Positions 23,364 to 31,771 of a stretch of DNA of 60,625 bases are shown here, in pieces (position 1 is the first letter of the stretch; each line of letters starts with the position of its first letter). The DNA lies in the NCBI GenBank assembly GCA_040752275.1, contig JBFMFH010000011.1, positions 1 to 60,625 on the forward strand. The letters run 5' to 3'. This stretch comes from JBFMFH01 sp040752275 (GTDB lineage Bacteria; Acidobacteriota; Vicinamibacteria; Vicinamibacterales; JAKQTR01). Both the position numbers and the translations under genes were made by a program. The notes under the pieces are model-generated. The model was not told where the DNA came from, searched no databases, and saw only the letters and a program-made list of their open reading frames with translations.

Positions 23364-24224
23364 TCAGCCGCCGGGCCGGTACGTCACGGCCGCGAGGGCC
23401 CGTGCGTATCGGCGCCGGTCCCAATACCTCATGTACCAGGGCCGCTGCCGTCTCCACCATCGCAGCGCCCACCCGTCGAGCCCGAAAGGCGATGTGAGAT
23501 CGACTTCTCGGGCCATGTCGAGCAAGTCGGCGAAGTCCGCCTCGATCGCCGCCCGGGTCCGCAGCCAGTGGAACCCGTACTGCTGGTTACGATCGACGGA
23601 TTGCAGCCCGGTCGCCAGTTCGGCGGTACGCGCGAGGACGTAGTCCAGTCCCAGGTGCTTGAAATGGAGCAGACGGACTTCGTCGACCGCCGGATAGCAG
23701 ACGCGTCCAGCCGGTGACGCCTTGTGGCGTCCGGCAGAGAAGTGGATCTCGTCGATGGCATCCGGTTGAAAGATGGCGACCCGGTGTTGTGGTTCGAACA
23801 GCACCCCGCGCCGGACCGTCTCGGAGAGACTCTGGTCGTCGCCCGGAAAAGTCGCGCTGACCATCTCGTAGCCGACCGCCGGCACGATCGTCACGCCAGC
23901 CCGCTGACAATCGGCGAGGTAGGCTGGCAGGTTGTGGTGGACGGTGTGTTCATCGACGGCCACGACGATGACCCAGTCGGCCTGCCCCCGGCTTTCCTTC
24001 CAGCACTCGTTGTGCAGCTGGCGAAGACTCTCAATCGTCGAGCCGGACGCTCGTCGTTCCAGCGTGCGGCATTCAACGTGTGGGATCTGTGTCAGGTAGC
24101 TCGCGCTATCGTCGCTCGAGTGGTCGTCGTACACCACGACACGCTCGGCACACGCGTAGTGCCTGATGAAGAACGGCAGCATCGGTCTGTCGTTCCAGCA
24201 CGCGGCGTACAGATGGATGCGCAT
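23364..24224 (-). CDS. Glycosyltransferase-like protein (GT2/GT92-related)
   Basis: This 286-residue soluble protein begins MRIHLYAACWNDRPMLPFFI and contains RVVVYDDHSSDDSASYL and WVIVVAVDEHTVHHNLPAYL. This is the pattern of the glyco_tranf_2_4 proteins that resemble GT92 (DDxSxD, then a D-x-E/D motif). The long frame upstream overlaps the ArnT-like gene, so ATG 24224 is chosen. It lies 14 bases after that gene. It probably adds a sugar to the LPS core or a related glycan. Acceptor and donor are unknown. Confidence 0.75.
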   Translation of the reverse strand: MRIHLYAACWNDRPMLPFFIRHYACAERVVVYDDHSSDDSASYLTQIPHVECRTLERRASGSTIESLRQLHNECWKESRGQADWVIVVAVDEHTVHHNLPAYLADCQRAGVTIVPAVGYEMVSATFPGDDQSLSETVRRGVLFEPQHRVAIFQPDAIDEIHFSAGRHKASPAGRVCYPAVDEVRLLHFKHLGLDYVLARTAELATGLQSVDRNQQYGFHWLRTRAAIEADFADLLDMAREVDLTSPFGLDGWALRWWRRQRPWYMRYWDRRRYARALAAVTYRPGG

Positions 24225-24238
24225 GAGGGGGTCAGGGC

Positions 24239-25864
24239 TCAATCCAAACGCCCCCTTCCCTTGGCGGCCAGCAGTGTCGCGTTCCGGCCGCGGCCGACGA
24301 CCTCCAGTCGCTGGCGCAGCAGCGGCGGTAGGGGAGCGGCGGTCCGTTCGACAACCCAACCGGGTTCCGGGGAGTTCAGGAACCGCTCCAGCGCCGGTTC
24401 ACCGTCGAGGCGCTCCACACGGGGGGCGTCGAGGTAGAAGGCCAGCATCGTTTCGAGTGTGTCTGTTCTGTACACAGCTACTCGTGCCCTCCTGCCATCC
24501 GTGCGGTTGATGGTCCGGGCGAACTCGCGTTCCGGGTATAGGCTGACCACCTTCGGCACGGCGAGCGCAATGAGCAGCACGTATGCGGCGACAACTCCGG
24601 CCGCCAACAGGACTGCGCTGGCCCGGGTCGCGCCTCGCAGAAGCAGGACGCCACCAGTGAGCATCGCGCAGGCCAAGCAGAGTAGGAAGATTCCGAGTTC
24701 GGCGCCGGCACCCACGGGATCGGTCGCCCACGCGTAGCCCGACAGCGCCGTTAAAAGGACAGCCGGCGCGAGTGTCATCCAGGCAGTGAGCCGGTGAGGC
24801 TGGGCGGGCCACTCGGAGAGATACCGCCCAACGAGCACCGCCAGCGCGGGCACGGTGGGCAGCAGGTACTTCCCGAAGGTGCGTCCCGGTGACACACCGA
24901 AGAAGACGATAGCCCACAGCACGTACAGACACAGGAAGCGTAGCGCCGGGACGCGCGCCCCCTCGCGCCATCCGGTCAACCACGCCGGAAGCACGAATCC
25001 GGTCCACGGGATCATGGCCACGAGCGCGAAGCCGGTGTAGGCCGCGATCGGCACGCCGGGCGTGTGAACCGGTGTGAGGTAGCGACGCCACGACATCGCG
25101 CCCGTGTACATGTCGAAGAACCCCGCACCCAGTTTCGCGTACACCCACAAATGCCAGGGAAGCACCAGCGCCAGGATGATCACCAGCCCGCCGGCGGCGC
25201 CGAGGACAATCGTGCGACCCGGGGGCCAACGAAGCTGCCCCTGCAGCATGGTGACGACGGCGATGGGGGGAATCACCAGAGCGAGGAACACCGGCCCCTT
25301 CGTCATGATGCCGAGTCCCGCGAGCACCGCGGCACCCCAGAGTCGACGCCAGGAAGGGGTCATGCGCTTGTCGGCGATGAGCGCGAGCGCAGCCGTCAGG
25401 AACAGTGTCAGCGGGATATCGAGTAGCGGCTCACGCGCCTGGTAGAAGAACAGGCCGCTCGTGACCAGCACCCCAACCGCCAGCACGGCCGCTTGGGGTC
25501 CTGCCACGCGTAGTGCCAGGATGCCGGTCGCCACACCGACAGCGAGCGCCGCACAGCCGTGCCAGACTCGCGCGGCCACATCGGTCGGGCCCAGCAGCCA
25601 GAACGCCCCAGCCATGATCCACATGACGAGCGGGGGCTTGTCGACATCCGAGCCCGGTGCCGTCGGGTCGAAGCGGAGAACAAGGATCTCCCTCGTTTCA
25701 ACGACGTTGCGGGCAATGCGTCCGTAGTAGGCGGCGTCTCCATCCGTGAGGGGATAGGCCCCGATTCGCCAGAACAGGAGCACCCAGACCAGCGCCCCCA
25801 AGCAGACACCGCCCGTGATCAGTTGTAGGTGGCGGCGGACCGGATCTATGACGACAGTACGCAT
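24239..25864 (-). CDS. ArnT-like/GT39 membrane glycosyltransferase
   Basis: This 541-residue integral membrane protein has about twelve TM segments. The first periplasmic loop contains YPLTDGDAAYYGRIARNVVE and DVDKPPLVMWIMAGAFWLLG, which match ArnT and other GT-C enzymes using polyprenyl-phosphate sugars (acidic pair, then KPPL). The C-terminal part after about residue 440 is soluble, as in ArnT. It may add aminoarabinose or another sugar to lipid A, in line with lpxB directly upstream (19 bases). No arnA/B/C genes are in the window, so the donor is uncertain. Confidence 0.82.
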   Translation of the reverse strand: MRTVVIDPVRRHLQLITGGVCLGALVWVLLFWRIGAYPLTDGDAAYYGRIARNVVETREILVLRFDPTAPGSDVDKPPLVMWIMAGAFWLLGPTDVAARVWHGCAALAVGVATGILALRVAGPQAAVLAVGVLVTSGLFFYQAREPLLDIPLTLFLTAALALIADKRMTPSWRRLWGAAVLAGLGIMTKGPVFLALVIPPIAVVTMLQGQLRWPPGRTIVLGAAGGLVIILALVLPWHLWVYAKLGAGFFDMYTGAMSWRRYLTPVHTPGVPIAAYTGFALVAMIPWTGFVLPAWLTGWREGARVPALRFLCLYVLWAIVFFGVSPGRTFGKYLLPTVPALAVLVGRYLSEWPAQPHRLTAWMTLAPAVLLTALSGYAWATDPVGAGAELGIFLLCLACAMLTGGVLLLRGATRASAVLLAAGVVAAYVLLIALAVPKVVSLYPEREFARTINRTDGRRARVAVYRTDTLETMLAFYLDAPRVERLDGEPALERFLNSPEPGWVVERTAAPLPPLLRQRLEVVGRGRNATLLAAKGRGRLD

Positions 25865-25882
25865 GATGGCCGACTGCCAGGC

Positions 25883-27030
25883 CTACTGCCGGAGCGGCAA
25901 CCTCCTCACCAGGGCGGCTGCGATGCGCTCGACCACCCCCGGCTCACCCAGGGCGGCCCGCACCAGCTGATACCCGGACAACTCCGCCCGGCGGGCGTGC
26001 TCATCGGTGAGCAGCCGGAGCGCTTGCCACGCGATCCGGGTCCCGGTCACTTCGCTCTGAATCAACTCGGGCACGACCGCCTGGCGTGCCAGCAGGTTGG
26101 GCACGGTGAAGGCGGGGATCCGGCTCCTGAGGTCCATGACGTACTCCGCAATCCAGTACGACACCGCGTCGATGCGGTAACAGGCGACGACCGGGACATC
26201 AGCCAGCACGGTATCGAGCAGGTTGGTGCCGCTGGCGGCAATGAGCGCGGTGCTTTCCTGCAGCAGCTGCGCGAAGTCTTCCACAATGGTCGCGCCAAGC
26301 GCAGGGCGCTCGCCCACCAGCCGCTCGACGTCCGGCCGCAGCGCTTCACTTGCGAGCGAGACGAGGATTGTCGTCACCGCTCCGCTCCCGCGTAACTGGC
26401 CAGCAGCATCCAGCATGGGCGGCAAGAGCCGGCGGATGGCGTGGCGCCGGCTGCCGGGTGCGAGGCCCAGGGTGACGCGGTCCGGCGCGTTCGGTTGGTG
26501 GGCCGCGGCCGCCACTGATGTGGCGTCATCCCTGATGGGATGTCCCTCGAAGACGACGTCGAGCCCGCCCCGGCGGTAGAGTTCAGCCTCGAATGGGAAC
26601 GCCGGCACGACCACGTCGGTCAATCGGCGCAGGCGAGCGACCGAGCCTTCGGGATCCCAGAGCCAGGTTTGGGGCGTGACGTAGTAGACCACCGGAATTC
26701 CCAGCGAGCGGCCCATCCTCGCCACTGGAAACCCGATGCCGGGGGCATCGATGACGATGATCGCGCGCGGCCGGCGCCGGCGGATCATGCGCTGACACCA
26801 CCAAAACGCCTGGACGTAGCGGGGCGTGGTCGGCCAGTGATCGAGCCAGCCAATCGTGCTGGTATCGGTGATGTCCCTCCCGACGTCCACCCCGGCGGCG
26901 GTCTGCGAGCGCCGCCGAGGCCGAAGATCTCAAGGCCGGGGACGAGCCGGCGCAGTTCCACTGCCAGTCGGGCGCCCCGCAGGTCGCCAGACACCTCGGC
27001 TGCGCACATGAACAGCGATGATGCAGACAT
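25883..27030 (-). pseudogene. lpxB: Lipid-A-disaccharide synthase gene with a frameshift
   Basis: Two minus-strand frames together make one LpxB of about 382 residues. The first (ATG 27030) gives LFMCAAEVSGDLRGARLAVE and LEIFGLGGAR. The second (25883-26890) continues AAGVDVGRDITDTSTIGWLD and covers VVYYVTPQTWLWDPEG, FPFEAELYRRGG and the GLAPGSRRHAIRRLLPPML donor site. The join is near 26903-26910, where one extra base would restore the frame. LpxB (GT19) joins UDP-diacylglucosamine and lipid X. The lesion could be real or a sequencing/assembly error; the rest of the gene is well conserved, which favours a recent event or an error. Confidence 0.85.
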
Positions 27031-27146
27031 CGGACGTAGTCGGTTGAGCGCGCTCAGCACTCAGTCCTAAGGACACACATTCGCCGTCGTGCTCGTGCAT
27101 CGAAGGACGAAGTGGCCGCCGTAATCTAGCACAGCCCGGCCACGAG

Positions 27147-28193
27147 CTACCGGCCGCCCACGGGTCCGTCAGACGGCTTCGACCAGGCGGAAGGCGGTCC
27201 CGCGCTTGCTTGGCGCGTTCGCGTGATGGCCCGCGCCATGTGTCCATACGCGCGGAGAAGCTCACGATCGGTCAGCGTCCGCCCGGCCCGCTGAGTTCTG
27301 CGCCGTGCACGCGCTTCCTCCAGTTGCCGGCAGGCCAGCCGGAATCCGGCACCGACTTCCCCGTGCCGCCGCGCCCAGCCCTCGAGCAGCTTGATCGGCA
27401 GAAAGGCAAGATGCACCGTGGTCAGCCATGGGTCGGTGAGGTTCTTCCAGGCGAACAGGAAGCGGTTGCGCTCGTGGATGGCATCGATCTCCGCCTGGGA
27501 GTGGAGCCGCCCAATAGTCCCGCGGTGCGCGTGATGCACGGTGGAGGCCGGCTCGTATACCGTCCTCCACCCTCGTTTCCAGGCCCGATAACAGAGGTCG
27601 AAGTCCTCCCAGTAGAACGGCGCGAAGAGATCGTCGAAGCCCCCCAGTTCCAAGAACCGCTCCCGCCGGTACGCCGTCGCAGCGCCGCAGGCGAACGACA
27701 CGGGCCATCCGCCAGACTGCTCGGGCACGCCATCCGCATCGAGCCGCTCATGGTAGATCAGCCCGAAGGAGAAGAACGTGCGGTGCACGGCCTCATTCAC
27801 AACCGCGGATGGTGCCGGACCGTTTCGTAGAATGCGCGGGCTCGCCGCGAACACGTCGTCCGCCGAGCACGCTTCAGCCAGTGGCCGGAGGAATCCCGGC
27901 GTCACCCGCACGTCGTCATTCATCACAAGGACGGTTGGATGAACCGAGATGGCCACGGCCCGGTTGCAGTTGGCCCCGAAGTCGAGTCTGTCGGCGGATT
28001 GGAGCACGACGGCCTCCGGGCACGACCGCCGCACGAAGTCCTGCATCCCGTCCGTGGTCCCCGCGTCGGCCACGATGAGTTGCCAGCGCGGCAGCCGCCG
28101 CAGCTCTGCCGCCAGTGGCGGCAGGGCCGCCTCCAGGCGGTCGCGACCATCGACGGTCGGAACGATGGCGCTGACAGCGAGTCCACTGCCCAT
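27147..28193 (-). CDS. Family 2 glycosyltransferase (rhamnosyl-type)
   Basis: This 348-residue GT2 enzyme has SAIVPTVDGRDRLEAAL at the N-terminus, LIVADAGTTDG, VLVMNDDVRVTPGFL (DDV as the DxD motif) and the C-terminal YWEDFDLCYRAWKRGW (ED motif with the base) seen in rhamnosyl- and galactofuranosyl-transferases. It is the first gene of the minus operon and is divergent from lpxD, 56 bases away. The acceptor is probably the LPS core. Confidence 0.88.
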   Translation of the reverse strand: MGSGLAVSAIVPTVDGRDRLEAALPPLAAELRRLPRWQLIVADAGTTDGMQDFVRRSCPEAVVLQSADRLDFGANCNRAVAISVHPTVLVMNDDVRVTPGFLRPLAEACSADDVFAASPRILRNGPAPSAVVNEAVHRTFFSFGLIYHERLDADGVPEQSGGWPVSFACGAATAYRRERFLELGGFDDLFAPFYWEDFDLCYRAWKRGWRTVYEPASTVHHAHRGTIGRLHSQAEIDAIHERNRFLFAWKNLTDPWLTTVHLAFLPIKLLEGWARRHGEVGAGFRLACRQLEEARARRRTQRAGRTLTDRELLRAYGHMARAITRTRQASAGPPSAWSKPSDGPVGGR

Positions 28194-28249
28194 GCTATAT
28201 CATGCCCTCGACGGCCCTCTGGCGCCTCGCGTTGTCTGAAGGAGTGTCC

Positions 28250-29266
28250 ATGCCCTCGATTGTCGCTCATCTTGCCGAGGCCATCGGCGCCCGACTGGTC
28301 GGGGACCCCGCCACAGTCGTCAGCAGGATTGCGTCCATCGAGGACGCGGAGTCAGACTGTCTCGTCTTTGCCCAGACGGCTGCCGCCTTCGCGCGGGCGA
28401 TGGCCACGCCGGCGGGCGCCATCATCGCCGGCGCCTTCGGAGACCAGCCCGAATCTGGACGGGCGATCCTGGTGGTGTCCGATCCGCGGCTGGCCTTTGC
28501 GCGTGCGGCTCGCGTGCTGCGGCCGCCCGCGCCGGATCACTCCGGCGTGCACCCGGCCGCCGTCGTCGCGCCGACAGTCACGCTGGGCTTCGGCGTGACG
28601 GTCGGCGCATGCGCCGTTATCGGAGAGGGTGTCGTTGTCGGTGATCGCACGACGATCGGCCCGGGTACCGTCATTCAAGACGGGGTCCGGATTGGATGCG
28701 ACTGCCGTCTGGTTGCCAACGTCGTGGTGTATGCCGGCACCACGCTCGGCGATCGCGTCGTGGTCCACGCCGGTGCGGTGCTCGGGAGCGACGGGTTCGG
28801 TTACGTGCGCGATTCAGCCACGGGCCGGCATGAGCCCTTCCCTCAGGTGGGCGGGTTAGAGATCGAAGACGACGTGGAGATTGGCGCCAACACCACCATC
28901 GATCGCGGGGCGCTCGGCAGAACGATCATCGGCGCGGGCACGAAACTGGACAACCTGGTACAGATCGCGCACAACGTCCGTGTCGGCCGCAATGTTCTGA
29001 TGGCCGCGCAATGCGGCGTCGCGGGCAGCTCTCGGGTGGACGATTCTGCCGTTCTCGCCGGTCAGGTCGGCGTTGCCGATCACGTGCACATCGAGTCCGG
29101 TGTCGTCTTGTGCGCGCAGGCCGGGGTCCCGTCGAAGAAGACGCTGTACGCCAAGACCAAGGTGTACTGGGGCACCCCGGCGCGGCCGATCAAGGCCGTG
29201 ATCAGGGAACTCGCCTGGCTCGCGCGGTCGGTCAAGCGTGGCGGAACTGGGTCCACCGAACCGTGA
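28250..29266 (+). CDS. lpxD: UDP-3-O-acylglucosamine N-acyltransferase
   Basis: This 338-residue enzyme adds the second hydroxyacyl chain in lipid A synthesis from acyl-ACP. An N-terminal uridine-binding domain (about residues 1-95) is followed by a left-handed beta-helix of hexapeptide repeats (100-290) and a C-terminal helix. The catalytic His is His241 in LDNLVQIAHNVRVG; GSDGFGYV and GANTTIDRGALG are also diagnostic. The start ATG 28250 has GAAGGAG 6 bases upstream and is preferred over ATG 28202. It leads the plus operon of glycosyltransferases. Confidence 0.95.
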   Translation: MPSIVAHLAEAIGARLVGDPATVVSRIASIEDAESDCLVFAQTAAAFARAMATPAGAIIAGAFGDQPESGRAILVVSDPRLAFARAARVLRPPAPDHSGVHPAAVVAPTVTLGFGVTVGACAVIGEGVVVGDRTTIGPGTVIQDGVRIGCDCRLVANVVVYAGTTLGDRVVVHAGAVLGSDGFGYVRDSATGRHEPFPQVGGLEIEDDVEIGANTTIDRGALGRTIIGAGTKLDNLVQIAHNVRVGRNVLMAAQCGVAGSSRVDDSAVLAGQVGVADHVHIESGVVLCAQAGVPSKKTLYAKTKVYWGTPARPIKAVIRELAWLARSVKRGGTGSTEP

Positions 29267-29270
29267 AGTC

Positions 29271-29567
29271 ATGGCCGTTCGCGTCAGTGTCACCATCCCG
29301 GCATTCAACCGCGAGGTCGCCCTGGCGGCCTGCCTGAGCGCGCTCGCGCACCAGGACCTCCCGGCAAATCAGTGGGAGGCGATCGTCGTCGCCGATGGGT
29401 CGACCGACGGGACGCTGGCCGTTGCCGAGGGTTGGCGCCAATCGATGCCGCTCACAGCGATCGAGTCCGGTGCGCAGATCCATGAAGCGCTCCGATACGC
29501 GTCAGGCTTTGCAGCGTCCGGCGTGCCAGGCGCCAGTCTGGGCTCTCGGGATCCTCGATGCACCTGA
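29271..29567 (+). pseudogene. Truncated family 2 glycosyltransferase (N-terminus only)
   Basis: The frame encodes MAVRVSVTIPAFNREVALAA and WEAIVVADGSTDGTLAVAEG, the first two strands of a GT2 domain (about 65 residues). It then loses similarity and stops at 29567 after 98 residues. The DxD region and everything after are missing. It starts 4 bases after lpxD and overlaps the next start. It is most simply a GT2 gene cut by a deletion that joined it to the LpxB-like gene. Confidence 0.75.
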
Positions 29568-30781
29568 CGGTGACGGTCAACTCGCCCGGCGAGGTGAGCG
29601 GCTGGCTGCTGCCGCTGGTTGACGAACTGAAGTGCGCCGACATCAGCGGACACGTCACAGCGGTGCTGACACCCTGCGCCTTTGCGGGCGGACTCGAACG
29701 GACGGTGCTGGAGAGGACCACAGGAATCGACGAGGTGACGGCGCTCGGCCCACACCTGCGCGCGCTCGTGCGGGATCGGTGGCTGTCGCGCCGAACCGCA
29801 CCGCCTGGAAGACACATCGTCCTGCACTTGGGCGGCGACCGGGTCTATTCGTTGCTGATCGCACGACTGCGTGGCGCGCCCGCCTGGGCGTACGGGACGA
29901 GCAGCGCGCGGTGGCGGTCCTTCGCGCACTTGCTGGTTCCCGATGCACGCACGCGGTCGAAGCTGCTGGCGCGTGGCGTGCCCGCGGATCGGATCTCCAT
30001 TGTCGGCCAGCTCGTCGTGGACAGCGTTCCAGCGGCGGGCGATTCGCTCGGGCTCGACCCGACCCTCGGGCTCGACCCCGCCCACGATGACATCGTCTCG
30101 CTGCTGGCCGGCAGCCGTCCGTACGAACTCGACTTCATGCTGCCGTTCTACGCTGCGGTGGTCGACGAACTGGCCGAGCGCATGCCGCGCGTCCGCTGCG
30201 TCCTGCCGTGGTCAGGATTCGTCCCGCGAGCCGACATCGAGCGGGCATTGGCCGGTTCCGGGGCAGCATGGCGCGAGTCCGCCGGCACGGCAACCCTGGT
30301 GACCCCGGCCGGCGTCTCGGTCCCCGTCATCGAGAAGGACCGGTATGCGGCGATGCGTGCGTCACGCATGGCGGTGTCCTTGCCGGGTACCATCACGCTG
30401 CAACTGGCCGCACTCGGCGTCCCGACCATTGTCGCGGTTCCGTTGAACCGCGCCGAGACGATCGTGGTGGAGGGGCCGCTCAACTGGCTGAGCCCGCGCT
30501 GGGGTCCGAGCCGGGCACTGAAGCGGGCGCTGCTGTTCCGGTTGAACGATCGGCTGAAGTACGTCGCGCTGCCGAACATCATCGCGGACGAGGCGATCGT
30601 TCCTGAGCTGCGGGTTGAGATGACGCCACACGATCTGAGCGAGGCCATTGTGCGTCTGCTCGGTGACGAAGACGCTCGGGCGCGGATGTCTGCCCGCCTT
30701 GTGGAGGCGGCCGGCCCGAGGGGCGCCGCCAGGGCGGCGGCGGCGCTCTTGATCGGTCCTGATGCACCCAGACGAGCGTGA
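29558..30781 (+). CDS. Divergent LpxB-like glycosyltransferase
   Basis: This 407-residue GT-B-like protein resembles lipid-A-disaccharide synthase at both ends: MHLTVTVNSPGEVSGWLLPL (compare GExSGDLH) and a donor-site region SLLAGSRPYELDFMLPFYAA (compare LLPGSRxxEI). LPGTITLQLAALGVPTIVAV corresponds to the SGTxxLE/GxP motif. It is too different from the neighbouring frameshifted LpxB to be a simple duplicate and looks like an lpxB-related protein of separate ancestry. It could replace or supplement LpxB, or build another glycolipid. Start ATG 29558 lies inside the end of the truncated GT2 frame. Confidence 0.75.
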   Translation: MHLTVTVNSPGEVSGWLLPLVDELKCADISGHVTAVLTPCAFAGGLERTVLERTTGIDEVTALGPHLRALVRDRWLSRRTAPPGRHIVLHLGGDRVYSLLIARLRGAPAWAYGTSSARWRSFAHLLVPDARTRSKLLARGVPADRISIVGQLVVDSVPAAGDSLGLDPTLGLDPAHDDIVSLLAGSRPYELDFMLPFYAAVVDELAERMPRVRCVLPWSGFVPRADIERALAGSGAAWRESAGTATLVTPAGVSVPVIEKDRYAAMRASRMAVSLPGTITLQLAALGVPTIVAVPLNRAETIVVEGPLNWLSPRWGPSRALKRALLFRLNDRLKYVALPNIIADEAIVPELRVEMTPHDLSEAIVRLLGDEDARARMSARLVEAAGPRGAARAAAALLIGPDAPRRA

Positions 30782-30868
30782 GCGGCGCGGGCAGCTCGGA
30801 CAGGATCGCTTGGGTCCGCCAGGCGGCGGCGAGCGGATTGCCGCACGGATAGTCGAGGAGTTCCACCT

Positions 30869-31771
30869 GTGACGCCGCTCGTTTCCGTGGTCCTGCCGAC
30901 GCTGAACCGCGCAGACACGCTCCAGCACGTGCTGCCCACGATTACGGGTCAGGACTGCCGGCCGGGCAGCGTCGAGATTCTCGTGTGCGACGGCGGGTCC
31001 ACCGACGAAACCGCGGACATCGTGGCCGAAATCGACGCGCCGAACGTGCGGCTGCTGGCCGATGCCGGCGCGTCCAGGGCAGCGGCGAGAAACACCGGCA
31101 TCCGCGCCGCGCAGGGCACGTTTGTCTTGTTCACTGACGCGGACATCCTTGCCGACCCGGGTCTGCTTCGCGCTCATATGGCGGCGCATGCCCGGCATCC
31201 CGGCTCGGCTATCGTGGGTCGCGAGATCCAGGTCTCGTCGCTCAACGACGTGTCCTCGGTGCGCGGCGGCCTCCGGCGTCTGCATAGTCTGCACCCCTCG
31301 TGGAGGCGAAGACTGTCATGGATGTTCTTCCTGACCGGGAACGCGTCCGTCAGGCGATCGGACCTCCTGCGCGTAGGCCTCTTCGACGAGTCGTTCGCGG
31401 CGTACGGACACGAAGATCTCGAACTCGGCTATCGGCTTCAACAGGCGGGAGTCCGGATTCGGTACGACGCCGCGGCCGTGAACTACCACTGGCATCCGGT
31501 CGATCACGTGGAGCGGCTGCGAAAGATGGAGTCCGCCGGCGCCGCGACCGTGCGTATGTTCCGGAAGCACCGGGACCCGCGCATCCTTCTGGGGTTGGGG
31601 GTCAATCCCATCACCCTGGGCCTCCACATGCTCGTGGGCGTCTGTCCGCCGGCGCGCCGTGTGCTCACCGATCTCGCGCCGCGCAGTGCAGCGGTACGCG
31701 CGATCGCCCGGCAGGAGGCATACCTGACCGGTGTCGCCCGAGCGTGGTCGGGGCGGGAACCAGGCCGATGA
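30869..31771 (+). CDS. Family 2 glycosyltransferase
   Basis: This 300-residue GT2 enzyme starts at GTG 30869. Motifs are SVVLPTLNRADTLQHVLPTI, ILVCDGGSTDET, FVLFTDADILADPGLL (DAD) and, at the C-terminal acceptor side, FLTGNASVRRSDLL with YGHEDLELGYRLQQAG. The last two form the galactosyltransferase-like (GT7-C) signature. It is one of three closely related GT2 domains in this operon, pointing to local duplication. The stop overlaps the next start (ATGA). Confidence 0.88.
   Translation: MTPLVSVVLPTLNRADTLQHVLPTITGQDCRPGSVEILVCDGGSTDETADIVAEIDAPNVRLLADAGASRAAARNTGIRAAQGTFVLFTDADILADPGLLRAHMAAHARHPGSAIVGREIQVSSLNDVSSVRGGLRRLHSLHPSWRRRLSWMFFLTGNASVRRSDLLRVGLFDESFAAYGHEDLELGYRLQQAGVRIRYDAAAVNYHWHPVDHVERLRKMESAGAATVRMFRKHRDPRILLGLGVNPITLGLHMLVGVCPPARRVLTDLAPRSAAVRAIARQEAYLTGVARAWSGREPGR

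Noticed and set aside
26785..26890. Programmed frameshift in lpxB
   Set aside because: No slippery heptamer or strong downstream structure was recognised at the join, so a point deletion or error is simpler.
30762..30872. 36-codon frame ending in a GTGA overlap with the GT2 start (GGGERIAARIVEEFHL)
   Set aside because: The overlap is suggestive of a remnant, but the frame overlaps the LpxB-like gene end and is too short to name.
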